Shown here one piece after another: positions 9,324 through 17,939 of a stretch of DNA of 64,000 bases. The notes under the pieces are model-generated. The model worked only from the letters and a program-made list of their open reading frames with translations, had not been told where the DNA came from and searched no databases. Positions within the stretch are counted from its first letter, which is position 1. Each line of letters begins with the position of its first letter. The position numbers and the translations under genes were made by a program. The stretch is from assembly GCA_903831575.1 (NCBI GenBank), contig CAIKYB010000037.1:142398-206397 (forward strand), read 5' to 3'. Source of the DNA: an uncultured Bacteroidota bacterium (GTDB lineage Bacteria > Bacteroidota > Bacteroidia > Chitinophagales > Chitinophagaceae).

Positions 9324-10055
9324 TTATTCTTGAGGTGGAGGCCCTGGAGGTCTTCCATTCATTGGAGGCGGTCCATCATGTGGTCTATGAGGAGGGTGCT
9401 CTCCTGGCGGCGGTCCTGGAGGCCTCCCATAAGGCGGTGGCGGACCATCATGTCTAAATGGAGGATGATGACGAGGCCCTCCCTCAATAGGATCGTTATT
9501 ATGCTTTTTTAGGTTGTCGTCGTTTGAATGTGTATCAGCTTCTAATTGCTTCGTATCTGTGGCTTCATTTTCTCTGTTTTGAGGTCTTGGATTTGATTGT
9601 TGTTTTAAAAAATCGTTTTCAATAAAATAATTCAATTTTTCAAGTTGAGTTGGATTACAAATTGATTTAAGTTTTTTAAAATGGTTGAAAATTACAGTAT
9701 CAATTTCCATAGAAATTGCAGCAGTTTTTTTTGCAAAAAAATCTACAGTAACCTGGCTTGCAGTATCAGATTTTAATAAAGAGAAAAAATCATTTTTAGC
9801 ATGCATTTGTATTTCTCTTAAACTATCCATTTGCATATGATGTTGCTCGAATGCAGGAATGAATATTTTTTGTTGGTTACTATCTAATCCTAATTGATTA
9901 ATTAGGAACTGTCCATGGCCTGGTCTTTGAAGGGGATCTTCATTACTCATAGAAGGCTGGTTAGGCCTTAACCATAAAATAGAAGTGAATATGGTATTAG
10001 CAATCAGCAATACCATAATAAAAATCAGCAAGAATTTATTTTTGTTTGTAGTCAT
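9324..10055 (-). CDS. Spy/CpxP-like periplasmic protein with Pro-His-rich tail
   Basis: Membrane-anchored protein of 243 residues. One N-terminal transmembrane segment (~8-28) is followed by a helical domain containing LGLDSNQQKIF and repeated charged helices, like metal-responsive Spy/CpxP/CnrR-type sensors. The last ~60 residues are a low-complexity Pro/Gly/His/Arg tail (RPPGPPPGEHPPHRPHDGPP). The tail holds several histidines and could bind metal. The gene overlaps the upstream small membrane protein by 20 nt and precedes the multicopper oxidase. Family membership is inferred from helical pattern and context; a generic LTXXQ motif is not evident. Confidence 0.65.
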   Translation of the reverse strand: MTTNKNKFLLIFIMVLLIANTIFTSILWLRPNQPSMSNEDPLQRPGHGQFLINQLGLDSNQQKIFIPAFEQHHMQMDSLREIQMHAKNDFFSLLKSDTASQVTVDFFAKKTAAISMEIDTVIFNHFKKLKSICNPTQLEKLNYFIENDFLKQQSNPRPQNRENEATDTKQLEADTHSNDDNLKKHNNDPIEGGPRHHPPFRHDGPPPPYGRPPGPPPGEHPPHRPHDGPPPMNGRPPGPPPQE

Positions 10056-10362
10056 AATAATATGTTGAATGAGTATTTAAATCATACAGGTCTGAAAAAC
10101 TTTCTTTATACGAAGATGGATCAATTTCTTTTTGTTTTTTTGGGATATGTTGTTTTAAAATTAACGTGTTCATAAACAGTAATAAAAATAATGAAGTAGC
10201 AATAATGAAGAGTGATATTTTTGACGGCATTTCATTTATGCTTGGACTATTGTTTAATTTAACAGCTAGTTTCATGCTGAAAAAAGGGGAAGCTTCTGCC
10301 CTGTTGATAAGGTCTATACTATTTAAAGTGTCCTCTATTAAGTTTGTTGATTCGTTTTTCAT
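10036..10362 (-). CDS. Small single-pass membrane protein, possible anti-sigma partner
   Basis: A 108-residue protein with an N-terminal cytoplasmic part, one transmembrane segment (ISLFIIATSLFLLLFM, about residues 49-66) and a short outer tail rich in Tyr. It is not recognised from a named family. It lies 10 nt after an ECF sigma factor and overlaps the Spy-like gene by 20 nt, the usual place for a membrane anti-sigma factor. No zinc-binding anti-sigma motif (HxxxCxxC) is present. The anti-sigma role is inference from position only. Confidence 0.65.
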   Translation of the reverse strand: MKNESTNLIEDTLNSIDLINRAEASPFFSMKLAVKLNNSPSINEMPSKISLFIIATSLFLLLFMNTLILKQHIPKKQKEIDPSSYKESFSDLYDLNTHSTYYYDYKQK

Positions 10363-10371
10363 TATTAGTTC

Positions 10372-10938
10372 TTATTTAGAATAATAGGGTTTTAAAATAG
10401 TCCTCAAATTTTCTTTAGCTCTTTGTATTAAACCTTCAATACTTTTTAAGCTATTATTCATGATTTCACCAACTTCCTCATAACTCAATCCCTCTGCTTT
10501 AATAAGTGTAAACGCTAATCTTTGATTATCCGGTAGTTTTTTCAGGGCTTTGAAAAGTATCGCAGCTTTTTCTTTGTTCTGCAAAGTCACTCCAGGATGG
10601 TTGAAATCAGGCACCTGGATTTCATTTATTTCAAATCCTATGACATTTTTAAAATAATTAATTCGTTTTTGTGCTTTTTTCTTTCTTTCAAATTCAAAAG
10701 CTTTAGATAACGAAACTCGATAAATCCAGGTTGAAAGTTTTGAGTCCCCTCTAAAATCTTTTATACTTTTAAATATCTGTAAGAATACTTCCTGACATAT
10801 ATCTTCAACATCTTGATTTTGCTGGGTGATGCTTAAAACGGTATTAAAGACTTTGTGCTGGTACTTTTCAACCAATTCATTAAAGGCAAGTCGATCTCCA
10901 TTTTTTAGAAGTTGGATATATTCGGGTAATTCTGACAA
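10372..10938 (-). CDS. ECF-type RNA polymerase sigma factor
   Basis: Sigma-70 family protein of 188 residues. Region 2 includes EDICQEVFLQIFKSI and the DNA-melting stretch STWIYRVSLSKAFEF. Region 4 carries the helix-turn-helix LSYEEVGEIMNNSLKSIEGLIQRA, with LPDNQRLAFTL before it. It heads the run of sigma factor, small membrane protein, Spy-like protein, multicopper oxidase and redoxin. A regulator of that envelope module is the natural reading. The inducing signal (copper or envelope stress) is inferred. Confidence 0.93.
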   Translation of the reverse strand: MSELPEYIQLLKNGDRLAFNELVEKYQHKVFNTVLSITQQNQDVEDICQEVFLQIFKSIKDFRGDSKLSTWIYRVSLSKAFEFERKKKAQKRINYFKNVIGFEINEIQVPDFNHPGVTLQNKEKAAILFKALKKLPDNQRLAFTLIKAEGLSYEEVGEIMNNSLKSIEGLIQRAKENLRTILKPYYSK

Positions 10939-11040
10939 GAATATTATTTATGGTTAAGATGCAATTTAATAGAATATCCTCCGTTTTGACTCGTAATTTA
11001 ATATGTGGTTATTGGATAATAGCTAAATAGTATTAATAAT

Positions 11041-11054
11041 TTGTATTAATACAA
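11041..11054. promoter_or_regulatory. 14-bp perfect palindrome, candidate operator
   Basis: TTGTATTAATACAA is a perfect palindrome that abuts the TACTTTTG promoter element of the DUF4199/glycan gene run, in the spacer between the sigma-factor gene and this run. A partial second copy (GTATTAATA) lies about 13 nt upstream. Its position over the -35/-10 spacer suits a repressor site. No cognate regulator is identified. Confidence 0.4.
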
Positions 11055-11062
11055 TACTTTTG
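11055..11062 (+). promoter_or_regulatory. -7 element upstream of the glycan gene run
   Basis: TACTTTTG matches TAnnTTTG and lies 54 nt before the ATG at 11117, the first gene of the plus-strand run. The divergent sigma-factor gene starts at 10938. Confidence 0.55.
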
Positions 11063-11116
11063 CTTTAATTTATTACAATTGAAATTAATTGTTCAAGTGA
11101 GTATTTCACATAAGAA

Positions 11117-11659
11117 ATGGAGAATAATTTCAAAGCAATATCAAGATTAAATTGTAAAAACAGAAGTATGCACTTTAACTCTATTAGTTCAACCAAAAAG
11201 GGAATTGTTATTTCCATAATACTTATTTCTTATTCCTTAATCTCTTTTTATCTGTTGGATTTGCCAGAAAATGGGAATAGTCAATATGTAGTATTGGGGT
11301 TATACATTACAGGAATGTTTTGGGTAATACTTTCAGGGAAGTATCAAGTTGAAAGTCCTGATATTAAAAAGTTGTTTTCAGAAGGATTTAAAGCATTTAT
11401 TGTGATTACGTTGTTTATGGCATTGTACACATTTATTTTTTATCGATTTAATCCACAAATACTTGAAAAAGGGATTTCTGAAAGTAATGCAATTATTATA
11501 AGTCAAGGAGATAAGACAGAAATGGAAATTAAAGAAAATGCAGAAAAACTAAGGGATATTTTTATGCCTATGATGCTGTCAATAAATATCATAAAATATA
11601 TTTTTTTAGGGGCTATTATTTCAATAGTTTCGGCTGGTTTTTTAACTCCAAAAAAATAA
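11117..11659 (+). CDS. DUF4199-type membrane protein
   Basis: Inner-membrane protein of 180 residues with four hydrophobic segments (about 30-47, 57-75, 92-109 and 155-174). The topology and sequence resemble the DUF4199 family, which in Bacteroidetes is often encoded just before a family 2 glycosyltransferase, as here (48 nt gap). An alternative start at Met18 (MHFNSISS) would remove a poorly conserved-looking N-terminus. Function unknown; a helper in glycolipid export or transfer is a guess from context. Confidence 0.75.
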   Translation: MENNFKAISRLNCKNRSMHFNSISSTKKGIVISIILISYSLISFYLLDLPENGNSQYVVLGLYITGMFWVILSGKYQVESPDIKKLFSEGFKAFIVITLFMALYTFIFYRFNPQILEKGISESNAIIISQGDKTEMEIKENAEKLRDIFMPMMLSINIIKYIFLGAIISIVSAGFLTPKK

Positions 11660-11707
11660 TTGAATTATAGTAGCAATTAATTCTTTTGAACCGATATAAA
11701 TAAATTC

Positions 11708-12652
11708 ATGATGGATATATCAATTGTAATACCATTATTTAATGAAGAAGAATCTCTTCCAGAATTACTTGCTTGGATAGAGCGAGTAGTAAATACTAAT
11801 CAACTAACTTATGAAGTCATTTTGATTGATGACGGCAGTACTGATGAATCATGGAGTGTTATTGAAAAGCTTCGTATGGCTAATTCAAATATTAAAGCTA
11901 TAAAATTTCAAAGAAATTACGGGAAGAGTGCCGCTTTAAATGAAGGATTCAAAGCGGCTCAAGGTGTAGTTGTGATTACTATGGATGCAGACATGCAAGA
12001 CAGTCCAGATGAAATTCCTGAATTGCGAAAAATGATTCTTGAAGGGAATTTTGATATCGTTAGTGGATGGAAGAAAAAGAGATATGATAATACATTTACT
12101 AAAAATATTCCAAGTAAGTTGTTTAATGCAGCTGCAAGAAAGATGAGCAAAATTCAACTCAATGATTTTAATTGCGGCTTAAAAGCATACAAACTAAAAG
12201 TTGTAAAATGCATTGAAGTTTATGGGGAAATGCATCGTTATGTTCCTGTATTAGCTAAATGGGCAGGGTTTAAAAAAATCGGCGAAAAAGTAGTGGAACA
12301 CAGAGCAAGAAAATACGGAGTAACGAAATTCGGATGGGAAAGATTTGTAAATGGCTTTCTTGATTTACTGACTATTTTTTTCGTTGGAAAATTTGGAAAA
12401 AGACCCATGCATTTTTTTGGATTATGGGGTACTTTATCTTTTTCATTTGGGTTGTTAATCTTTTCTTACCTCACTGTTTCTAAATTCTTCTTTGATGTAA
12501 CTGGAATGACACAACGCCCATTATTCTTTTTTGCCATTCTTGCAATGATTATAGGGACACAGTTATTTCTTGCTGGATTTATTGGTGAATTAATTTCACG
12601 AAACTCAGCCGAAAGGAATAATTATTTGATTGAGAAAAAGTCCGGTCTTTAA
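11708..12652 (+). CDS. Family 2 glycosyltransferase, polyprenyl-phosphate type
   Basis: Membrane-associated GT2 (314 residues) resembling dolichyl-phosphate mannosyltransferase and GtrB. An N-terminal GT-A domain has SIVIPLFNEEESL, DDGSTD and the metal-binding DADMQDSPDE. Two C-terminal transmembrane helices lie near residues 235-260 and 270-295. The expected reaction is transfer of a sugar from a nucleotide donor to undecaprenyl phosphate. It is second in a plus-strand run with DUF4199, a family 4-like glycosyltransferase and heptose-activating enzymes. The sugar is not determinable from sequence. Confidence 0.9.
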   Translation: MMDISIVIPLFNEEESLPELLAWIERVVNTNQLTYEVILIDDGSTDESWSVIEKLRMANSNIKAIKFQRNYGKSAALNEGFKAAQGVVVITMDADMQDSPDEIPELRKMILEGNFDIVSGWKKKRYDNTFTKNIPSKLFNAAARKMSKIQLNDFNCGLKAYKLKVVKCIEVYGEMHRYVPVLAKWAGFKKIGEKVVEHRARKYGVTKFGWERFVNGFLDLLTIFFVGKFGKRPMHFFGLWGTLSFSFGLLIFSYLTVSKFFFDVTGMTQRPLFFFAILAMIIGTQLFLAGFIGELISRNSAERNNYLIEKKSGL

Positions 12653-12682
12653 TTATTATTCTAAACTAAGTAACCTTATTCA

Positions 12683-13828
12683 TTGGTATCTTCTTCTAAA
12701 AATATTGTCATCATAGGTCCTGCTCACCCATTACGTGGTGGGCTTGCATCTTATAATGAGCGTCTGGCCAGGGCATTTCAACAACAAGGTCATCAAGTTG
12801 AGATTTATACTTTTTCTTTGCAATACCCTGGATTTTTATTTCCAGGGACAACACAATTTTCGACAGAACCACCTCCGAAAGATATTCACATTCATCTTGC
12901 TATTAATTCTATTAATCCATTTAATTGGATTAAAATTGGCAAGGAGTTGAAAAATAAAAAATCCGATTTAATTATTGTACGCTATTGGCTCCCGTTTATG
13001 GGCCCCTGTCTTGGTACTATACTTAGAAAAGTTAAAAAAAATAACCATACTAAAGTAGTCTGCATCGCCGACAATATTATTCCTCATGAGAAAAGAATCG
13101 GCGATGATGTATTTACAAAATATTTCGTAAAGCCTGTTGATGGATTTATTACTATGAGCCAAAAAGTACTTCAGGATTTGAAAAAATATTCAACAAGTGC
13201 GCCTTCGAAATATGTAGCTCATCCTTTGTATGATAATTTCGGAGATAAGGTTGATAAGGCTGCGGCAAGAAAAAATATTAATATTTCAAATGAATCTTCC
13301 ATTGTGCTTTTCTTCGGATTTGTCAGACAATATAAAGGGTTGGATTTATTGTTAGAGGCGATAAGTATCTTAGAAAAATCAACCAACAAAAATCATGGTA
13401 TTCGTTTTTTAATAGCTGGGGAATTTTATGAAGACAGAAAACCCTATGATGATTTAATCAAAAAATTAAACATTGAAGAGGCGTTGATTTTAAGAACTGA
13501 TTTTATTCCAGACAGTGAAGTGAAAAATTATTTATGTGCTGCTGATGTAGTGATACAGCCCTATCGTAATGCTACTCAAAGTGGTGTCACTCCCCTTGCC
13601 TATCATTTTGAAGTTCCTATGATTGTCACAAATGTTGGAGGATTACCTGCATTGGTTCCTGACCAGCTTGTCGGATTAGTAGCAGAGCCCAATGCGGAGT
13701 CAATTGCTCAAAAAATTAATGAATATTTTAATCTTGGTGCTGACAAATTCCTTCCTGGGTTGATTGAAGAAAAGAAAAAATACAGCTGGAATGTTATGAT
13801 TGAAGAAATTTTGAAGTTGGTATTCTAA
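12683..13828 (+). CDS. GT-B glycosyltransferase (family 4-like)
   Basis: Retaining GT-B glycosyltransferase of 381 residues. The N-terminal Rossmann half starts IVIIGPAHPLRGGLASYNER. The C-terminal donor half contains FFGFVRQYKGLDLLLEA, DVVIQPYRNATQSGVTPLAY and the E-x7-E-like region around FEVPMIVTNVGGLP. The start codon is TTG (residues MVSSSKN), 30 nt after the previous gene; no ATG lies close enough to replace it. With GDP-heptose enzymes immediately downstream, it is a reasonable candidate for the heptosyl or another sugar transferase of this glycan, but specificity is inference. Confidence 0.9.
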   Translation: MVSSSKNIVIIGPAHPLRGGLASYNERLARAFQQQGHQVEIYTFSLQYPGFLFPGTTQFSTEPPPKDIHIHLAINSINPFNWIKIGKELKNKKSDLIIVRYWLPFMGPCLGTILRKVKKNNHTKVVCIADNIIPHEKRIGDDVFTKYFVKPVDGFITMSQKVLQDLKKYSTSAPSKYVAHPLYDNFGDKVDKAAARKNINISNESSIVLFFGFVRQYKGLDLLLEAISILEKSTNKNHGIRFLIAGEFYEDRKPYDDLIKKLNIEEALILRTDFIPDSEVKNYLCAADVVIQPYRNATQSGVTPLAYHFEVPMIVTNVGGLPALVPDQLVGLVAEPNAESIAQKINEYFNLGADKFLPGLIEEKKKYSWNVMIEEILKLVF

Positions 13829-13875
13829 CCCAACATGTTTACTTATCAACCTTTTTTTCTTATTTTGCAATAATT

Positions 13876-14898
13876 ATGATTTACAGAAGCAAAGCGCCAT
13901 TGAGAATAGGATTAGCCGGTGGGGGTACTGATGTTAGTCCTTACAGCGACTTATACGGCGGTGCTATCCTTAATACTACTATTTCATTATCTGCCTATGC
14001 GAGTATTGAACCTATCAGTGATCAGAAAATAATTGTGGAAGCCCTGGATCGAAAGGAACAACAGATTCATGATTTAGCATCGCAACTTCCAATTGATGGT
14101 ACATTGGATTTATTAAAGGGTGTTTATAACAGAATCAATAGAGATTTTAATTTTCCTTCTACGGGTTTTCGTTTATCTACATTTGTAGACGCCCCTGCAG
14201 GATCAGGATTAGGGACTTCTTCAACATTAGTCGTTTCTATACTTGGTGCATTTGTAGAAATGCTGAAATTGCCTTTAGGGGATTATGATATTGCGCATTT
14301 GGCTTATGAGATTGAAAGAAATGATCTTTCCCTGGCTGGTGGCCGACAGGATCAGTATGCAGCCACTTTCGGCGGTGTAAATTTTATGGAATTTTACGAA
14401 AATGATAAAGTGATTGTAAATCCACTTCGTATCAGATCTCAATACATGCATGAGCTGGAGAATAATCTGGTACTGTATTTTACAGCTACTTCAAGAGAAA
14501 GTGCCACGATTATTAAAGAGCAGGTGAAAAATGTAACCAATAAAGATGAAAAAAGTATCGAAGCTATGCACCAGTTAAAGGAGCAGGCTAAGATGATGAA
14601 AGAAGCTTTACTAAAAGGAAGATTGGATGAATTCGGAGAAATACTTGATTTCGGATTTCAGCAAAAAAGAAAGATGGCTGCCAACATTAGTAATAGTTCA
14701 ATAGAGGAAATATATGAATCAGCGATAAAAGCAGGTGCCACAGGAGGTAAAATTAGTGGCGCAGGTGGTGGTGGGTTCATGATATTTTATTGTCCTGGGA
14801 ATACAAATTATGCCGTAAAAGAAGCCTTACTCAAATTTGGTGGGGAGATTAAAAATTATACTTTTACTAATTATGGGCTGAGTAGCTGGAGTCTTTAA
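13876..14898 (+). CDS. hddA: D-glycero-alpha-D-manno-heptose-7-phosphate kinase
   Basis: GHMP-family kinase (340 residues) that phosphorylates C1 of heptose 7-phosphate to the alpha-1,7-bisphosphate on the GDP-heptose route. The N-terminus RSKAPLRIGLAGGGTDVSPY is characteristic of HddA. The ATP-binding GHMP motif is APAGSGLGTSSTL, and the C-terminal GHMP motif is KISGAGGGGFMIFY. It sits with gmhA, hddC and gmhB, which supports this substrate over mevalonate or galactose. Confidence 0.93.
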   Translation: MIYRSKAPLRIGLAGGGTDVSPYSDLYGGAILNTTISLSAYASIEPISDQKIIVEALDRKEQQIHDLASQLPIDGTLDLLKGVYNRINRDFNFPSTGFRLSTFVDAPAGSGLGTSSTLVVSILGAFVEMLKLPLGDYDIAHLAYEIERNDLSLAGGRQDQYAATFGGVNFMEFYENDKVIVNPLRIRSQYMHELENNLVLYFTATSRESATIIKEQVKNVTNKDEKSIEAMHQLKEQAKMMKEALLKGRLDEFGEILDFGFQQKRKMAANISNSSIEEIYESAIKAGATGGKISGAGGGGFMIFYCPGNTNYAVKEALLKFGGEIKNYTFTNYGLSSWSL

Positions 14899-14935
14899 AT
14901 TATAAAATTTTTATTTAAATAACATTTTTAATAGC

Positions 14936-15523
14936 ATGATAAACAATAAAATAAAGAATATTATACAGGAGTCGATAAATGTAAAAAATACATTACTTAC
15001 CAATGAAGATTTAATCTCAAGTCTATCTAAATGTTCTGCTGATATTGTACAAGCTTTCAAAAATGGCAATAAAGTACTTTTTTGTGGTAATGGTGGAAGT
15101 GCAGCAGATGCCCAGCATTTAGCAGCAGAATTCAGTGGCAGGTTTTATACTGACAGAGACGCTTTACCTGCTGAAGCTTTACATGTAAATACTTCTTACC
15201 TCACAGCAGTAGCGAATGATTATAGTTACGATGTAGTCTATTCCAGAATCATCAAAGGGATTGGAAAAAAAGGCGATGTACTTGTAGGCCTAAGTACATC
15301 TGGCAATAGCATCAATATTGTGAAGGCTTTCGAAATGGCCAAAGAAAAAGGAATGCTAACGATTGGATTAACTGGTGCTACTGGTGGCAAAATGAAAGAA
15401 TTAAGCGATTATTTATTAAATGTTCCTTCAACCGACACGCCAAGAATCCAGGAAAGTCATATTTTATTAGGACATATTATTTGCCAGCTTGTCGAAGAAC
15501 AATATTTTAATACTACTGCATAA
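14936..15523 (+). CDS. gmhA: Sedoheptulose-7-phosphate isomerase
   Basis: SIS-domain isomerase (195 residues) that converts sedoheptulose 7-phosphate to D-glycero-D-manno-heptose 7-phosphate, the entry step to activated heptose. The sugar-phosphate loop is FCGNGGSAADAQHLAAEFSG, and LVGLSTSGNSINIV and LTGATGGKM follow, as in GmhA. Length is normal for the family. It lies 37 nt after hddA and 14 nt before hddC in one run. Confidence 0.95.
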   Translation: MINNKIKNIIQESINVKNTLLTNEDLISSLSKCSADIVQAFKNGNKVLFCGNGGSAADAQHLAAEFSGRFYTDRDALPAEALHVNTSYLTAVANDYSYDVVYSRIIKGIGKKGDVLVGLSTSGNSINIVKAFEMAKEKGMLTIGLTGATGGKMKELSDYLLNVPSTDTPRIQESHILLGHIICQLVEEQYFNTTA

Positions 15524-15537
15524 TTTATTTCTGCTTA

Positions 15538-16284
15538 ATGAGTATTGTATTCCAATCAAATAAAGGCCCTACAGCAATTGAAATTGTTACTATTGAATGT
15601 ATTATTCTCGCTGGAGGTTTGGGTACAAGACTTCGTTCTGCTGTTCCGGATTTGCCAAAATGTATGGCTCCAATAAATGGCAAACCTTTTTTAAAATACC
15701 TAATCGATTATTTATTAGAACAAGGGGTTACGAAATTTATTTTCGCACTGGGTTATCTTCATGAAATTATTGAAGATTTTATTAAGAGCGACTACCCTGC
15801 TTTACAATATTCCATTGCATTAGAAACTGAACCGCTGGGAACAGGAGGTGCTATTTCATTAGCCTGCAAAAAAGCAACCACTAAAAATGTAATTGTACTT
15901 AATGGCGATACCATGTTTAAAGTACATGTAAAAGAATTGCTTCATTTTCATTTGCAGCAAGATTCCTCTTGTACACTTTCACTTAAGCCAATGCAAGACT
16001 TTGATCGGTATGGTGTTGTAGAAATCAATAAGGACTGCTATATTCAGGATTTTAAAGAAAAGCAGTTTTATCATTCAGGATTGATAAATGGTGGTGTTTA
16101 CGCTTTGAATATTGATCAATTAAATGAATTGCATTTTCCTGAAAAGTTTTCTTTTGAAAAAGACTATTTGGAAAAATATTTCTCCAATCAGAAAATGATG
16201 GGGCTTATTCAAGATGAGTATTTTATTGATATTGGAATTCCTGAAGATTTTGAAAGAGCTGGGAAAGAATTTTCAGCTTCCTGA
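15538..16284 (+). CDS. hddC: D-glycero-alpha-D-manno-heptose-1-phosphate guanylyltransferase
   Basis: Nucleotidyltransferase (248 residues) with the N-terminal nucleotide motif IILAGGLGTRLRS, then PKCMAPINGKPFL and the metal-binding LNGDTMF. Placed with hddA, gmhA and gmhB, it most likely makes GDP-D-glycero-alpha-D-manno-heptose from the 1-phosphate and GTP. The first ~20 residues before VTIECIILAGG look extra; a later non-ATG start is possible. Nucleotide preference (GTP rather than dTTP or CTP) rests on the pathway context. Confidence 0.88.
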   Translation: MSIVFQSNKGPTAIEIVTIECIILAGGLGTRLRSAVPDLPKCMAPINGKPFLKYLIDYLLEQGVTKFIFALGYLHEIIEDFIKSDYPALQYSIALETEPLGTGGAISLACKKATTKNVIVLNGDTMFKVHVKELLHFHLQQDSSCTLSLKPMQDFDRYGVVEINKDCYIQDFKEKQFYHSGLINGGVYALNIDQLNELHFPEKFSFEKDYLEKYFSNQKMMGLIQDEYFIDIGIPEDFERAGKEFSAS

Positions 16285-16303
16285 TTTTTAATAAATATTT
16301 ACA

Positions 16304-16858
16304 ATGATTCCTTTAAAAAATATAGATAAATCCTGGACACTTTTCTTAGATCGTGATGGTGTGATTAATCATGAAAAACACCTAGATTATATTCATACCT
16401 GGGATGAATTTGTTTTCTATGATGGCGTTACAGAAGCTATAAAAATTTTCTCTTCATTTTTTAATCGCATCATTGTAGTTACCAATCAGAAAGGGGTTGC
16501 TAAGGGACTAACAAAATTGGAAGATCTTAATCTCATACATATCAATATGAAAGCTGCGGTAGAATTTGAAGGTGGACATATTGATGCTGTTTATTTTTGT
16601 CCGGATCTTGATCAAAATAGTCCTGACCGAAAACCTAATCCTGGTATGGGTTTTAAGGCGAAGGCTGATTTTCCTGAAATCGATTTTTCGAAATCTATTA
16701 TGATTGGCAATACCATAAGTGATATGGAATTTGGTAGAAACATTGGTGCTTATACCGTATTTCTTCCAACTACAAGACCAGATGTAGCACTTGATGATCA
16801 AAGAATTGATTTGGTAACGGATTCTTTATTTTCTTTCTCAGCTTTTCTGCAATCATAA
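16304..16858 (+). CDS. gmhB: Heptose 1,7-bisphosphate 7-phosphatase (HAD)
   Basis: HAD phosphatase (184 residues) that removes the 7-phosphate between the kinase and guanylyltransferase steps. The catalytic DxD loop is LFLDRDGVINHEK, the Thr motif is VVTNQKGVAKG, and the late acidic motif is MIGNTISDMEFGR. The known GmhB zinc loop normally has three cysteines and a histidine; here it reads YFCPDLDQNSPDRKPNPGM with one cysteine, so zinc is probably absent. It closes the heptose run 19 nt after hddC. Confidence 0.9.
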   Translation: MIPLKNIDKSWTLFLDRDGVINHEKHLDYIHTWDEFVFYDGVTEAIKIFSSFFNRIIVVTNQKGVAKGLTKLEDLNLIHINMKAAVEFEGGHIDAVYFCPDLDQNSPDRKPNPGMGFKAKADFPEIDFSKSIMIGNTISDMEFGRNIGAYTVFLPTTRPDVALDDQRIDLVTDSLFSFSAFLQS

Positions 16859-16994
16859 GATTTAGTTAATACAGGTCGAATGGATTTTCAGAATAACTAT
16901 AATTGCATAAATATTTTCCATAAAGATGAACATCTTCTAAGATTTCAAGAATGATTTATAGGAACTGTTTTTTAATTTAAATAATATTAGTCGT

Positions 16995-17939
16995 ATGAAA
17001 TTCCCTTACTTACTTTTCATTTTAATTTCTCTTCAATTTAATGCTTCAGCACAGCATATTAAAAAAGATGACCTTCGGTTGTTAAAAAGTAAGGAAGATT
17101 CTATGACTAAAAATGCTATTGAAATCCTTCAAGGAATAAATACAACTGACAGATTTATTGCAGATAGTACTTTTACAAAAATGCTTGTGCGTGCGTTAAA
17201 AACAAAAAATTCTTTTTATTACTCTTTCGATTCTTTATTCACGATATCTAAATTATATGCACCAGACAGCAGCTTTAAAATATTTACTTGGCAATTAGTG
17301 ATAGATGAAAATAAAACATGGCAACATGGCGCTATCCAAATGAAAACGGAAGATGGTTCATTGAAATTGATCCCCTTATTTGATAAATCTGATTTTATAG
17401 AAAACATAGAAGATACCATAGGCAATAATTTCTCTTGGATTGGTGCAGTTTATTATAAAATTGTATTAAACAAGCGGAATAATGAAAACTATTATACCCT
17501 TTTAGGTTACGATGAAAATGACATAAGAAGTAACCGGAAAATTATCGAGTTACTTCATTTTGAAAATGCTGTACCCATTTTTGGTGGAAAATATTTCAGC
17601 GTGCCAGATGACAATATAAAACCGAAAAATCATGCACGCTTTATCATGGAATATAAGAAAGAAGCTGGTCCCAGACTCACTTATGACGATGAGCTGGGGA
17701 TGATTATCATGGAGCATTTAATATCACCATCTAATGAGCCCAATAAAAAATTCACCCTGATTGGTGATGGAGATTATGAAGGATTTAAATGGTTAAATGG
17801 GAAATGGGTCTATATTTCAAAAGTATTCAATGAAGTTACTCCAGAAGGGAATGCGCCGATTCCAAATCCTATTCGAGATGATAATGGTAATATAGATGAC
17901 CAAAAACTTAAAGGAAGGGAATTGGACAAGAAAAATTAA
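16995..17939 (+). CDS. Exported protein of unknown function
   Basis: A 314-residue protein with a clear signal peptide ([14 protein letters not shown], cleavage near ASAQ), so periplasmic or secreted. The mature part is mixed alpha/beta with no motif I can name; it resembles Bacteroidetes-only hypothetical proteins. It starts 136 nt after gmhB, so membership of the heptose operon is uncertain. Its stop codon overlaps the stop of the convergent lepA gene (17936-17939), leaving no room for a terminator between them. Confidence 0.8.
   Translation: MKFPYLLFILISLQFNASAQHIKKDDLRLLKSKEDSMTKNAIEILQGINTTDRFIADSTFTKMLVRALKTKNSFYYSFDSLFTISKLYAPDSSFKIFTWQLVIDENKTWQHGAIQMKTEDGSLKLIPLFDKSDFIENIEDTIGNNFSWIGAVYYKIVLNKRNNENYYTLLGYDENDIRSNRKIIELLHFENAVPIFGGKYFSVPDDNIKPKNHARFIMEYKKEAGPRLTYDDELGMIIMEHLISPSNEPNKKFTLIGDGDYEGFKWLNGKWVYISKVFNEVTPEGNAPIPNPIRDDNGNIDDQKLKGRELDKKN

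Noticed and set aside
9248-9358. Upstream start of the multicopper oxidase
   Set aside because: Overlaps the Spy-like gene and puts 37 non-signal residues ahead of a clean signal peptide.
9330-9512. Trp/Arg-rich plus-strand ORF of 60 codons
   Set aside because: Antisense shadow of the Pro/Gly-rich tail of the Spy-like gene.
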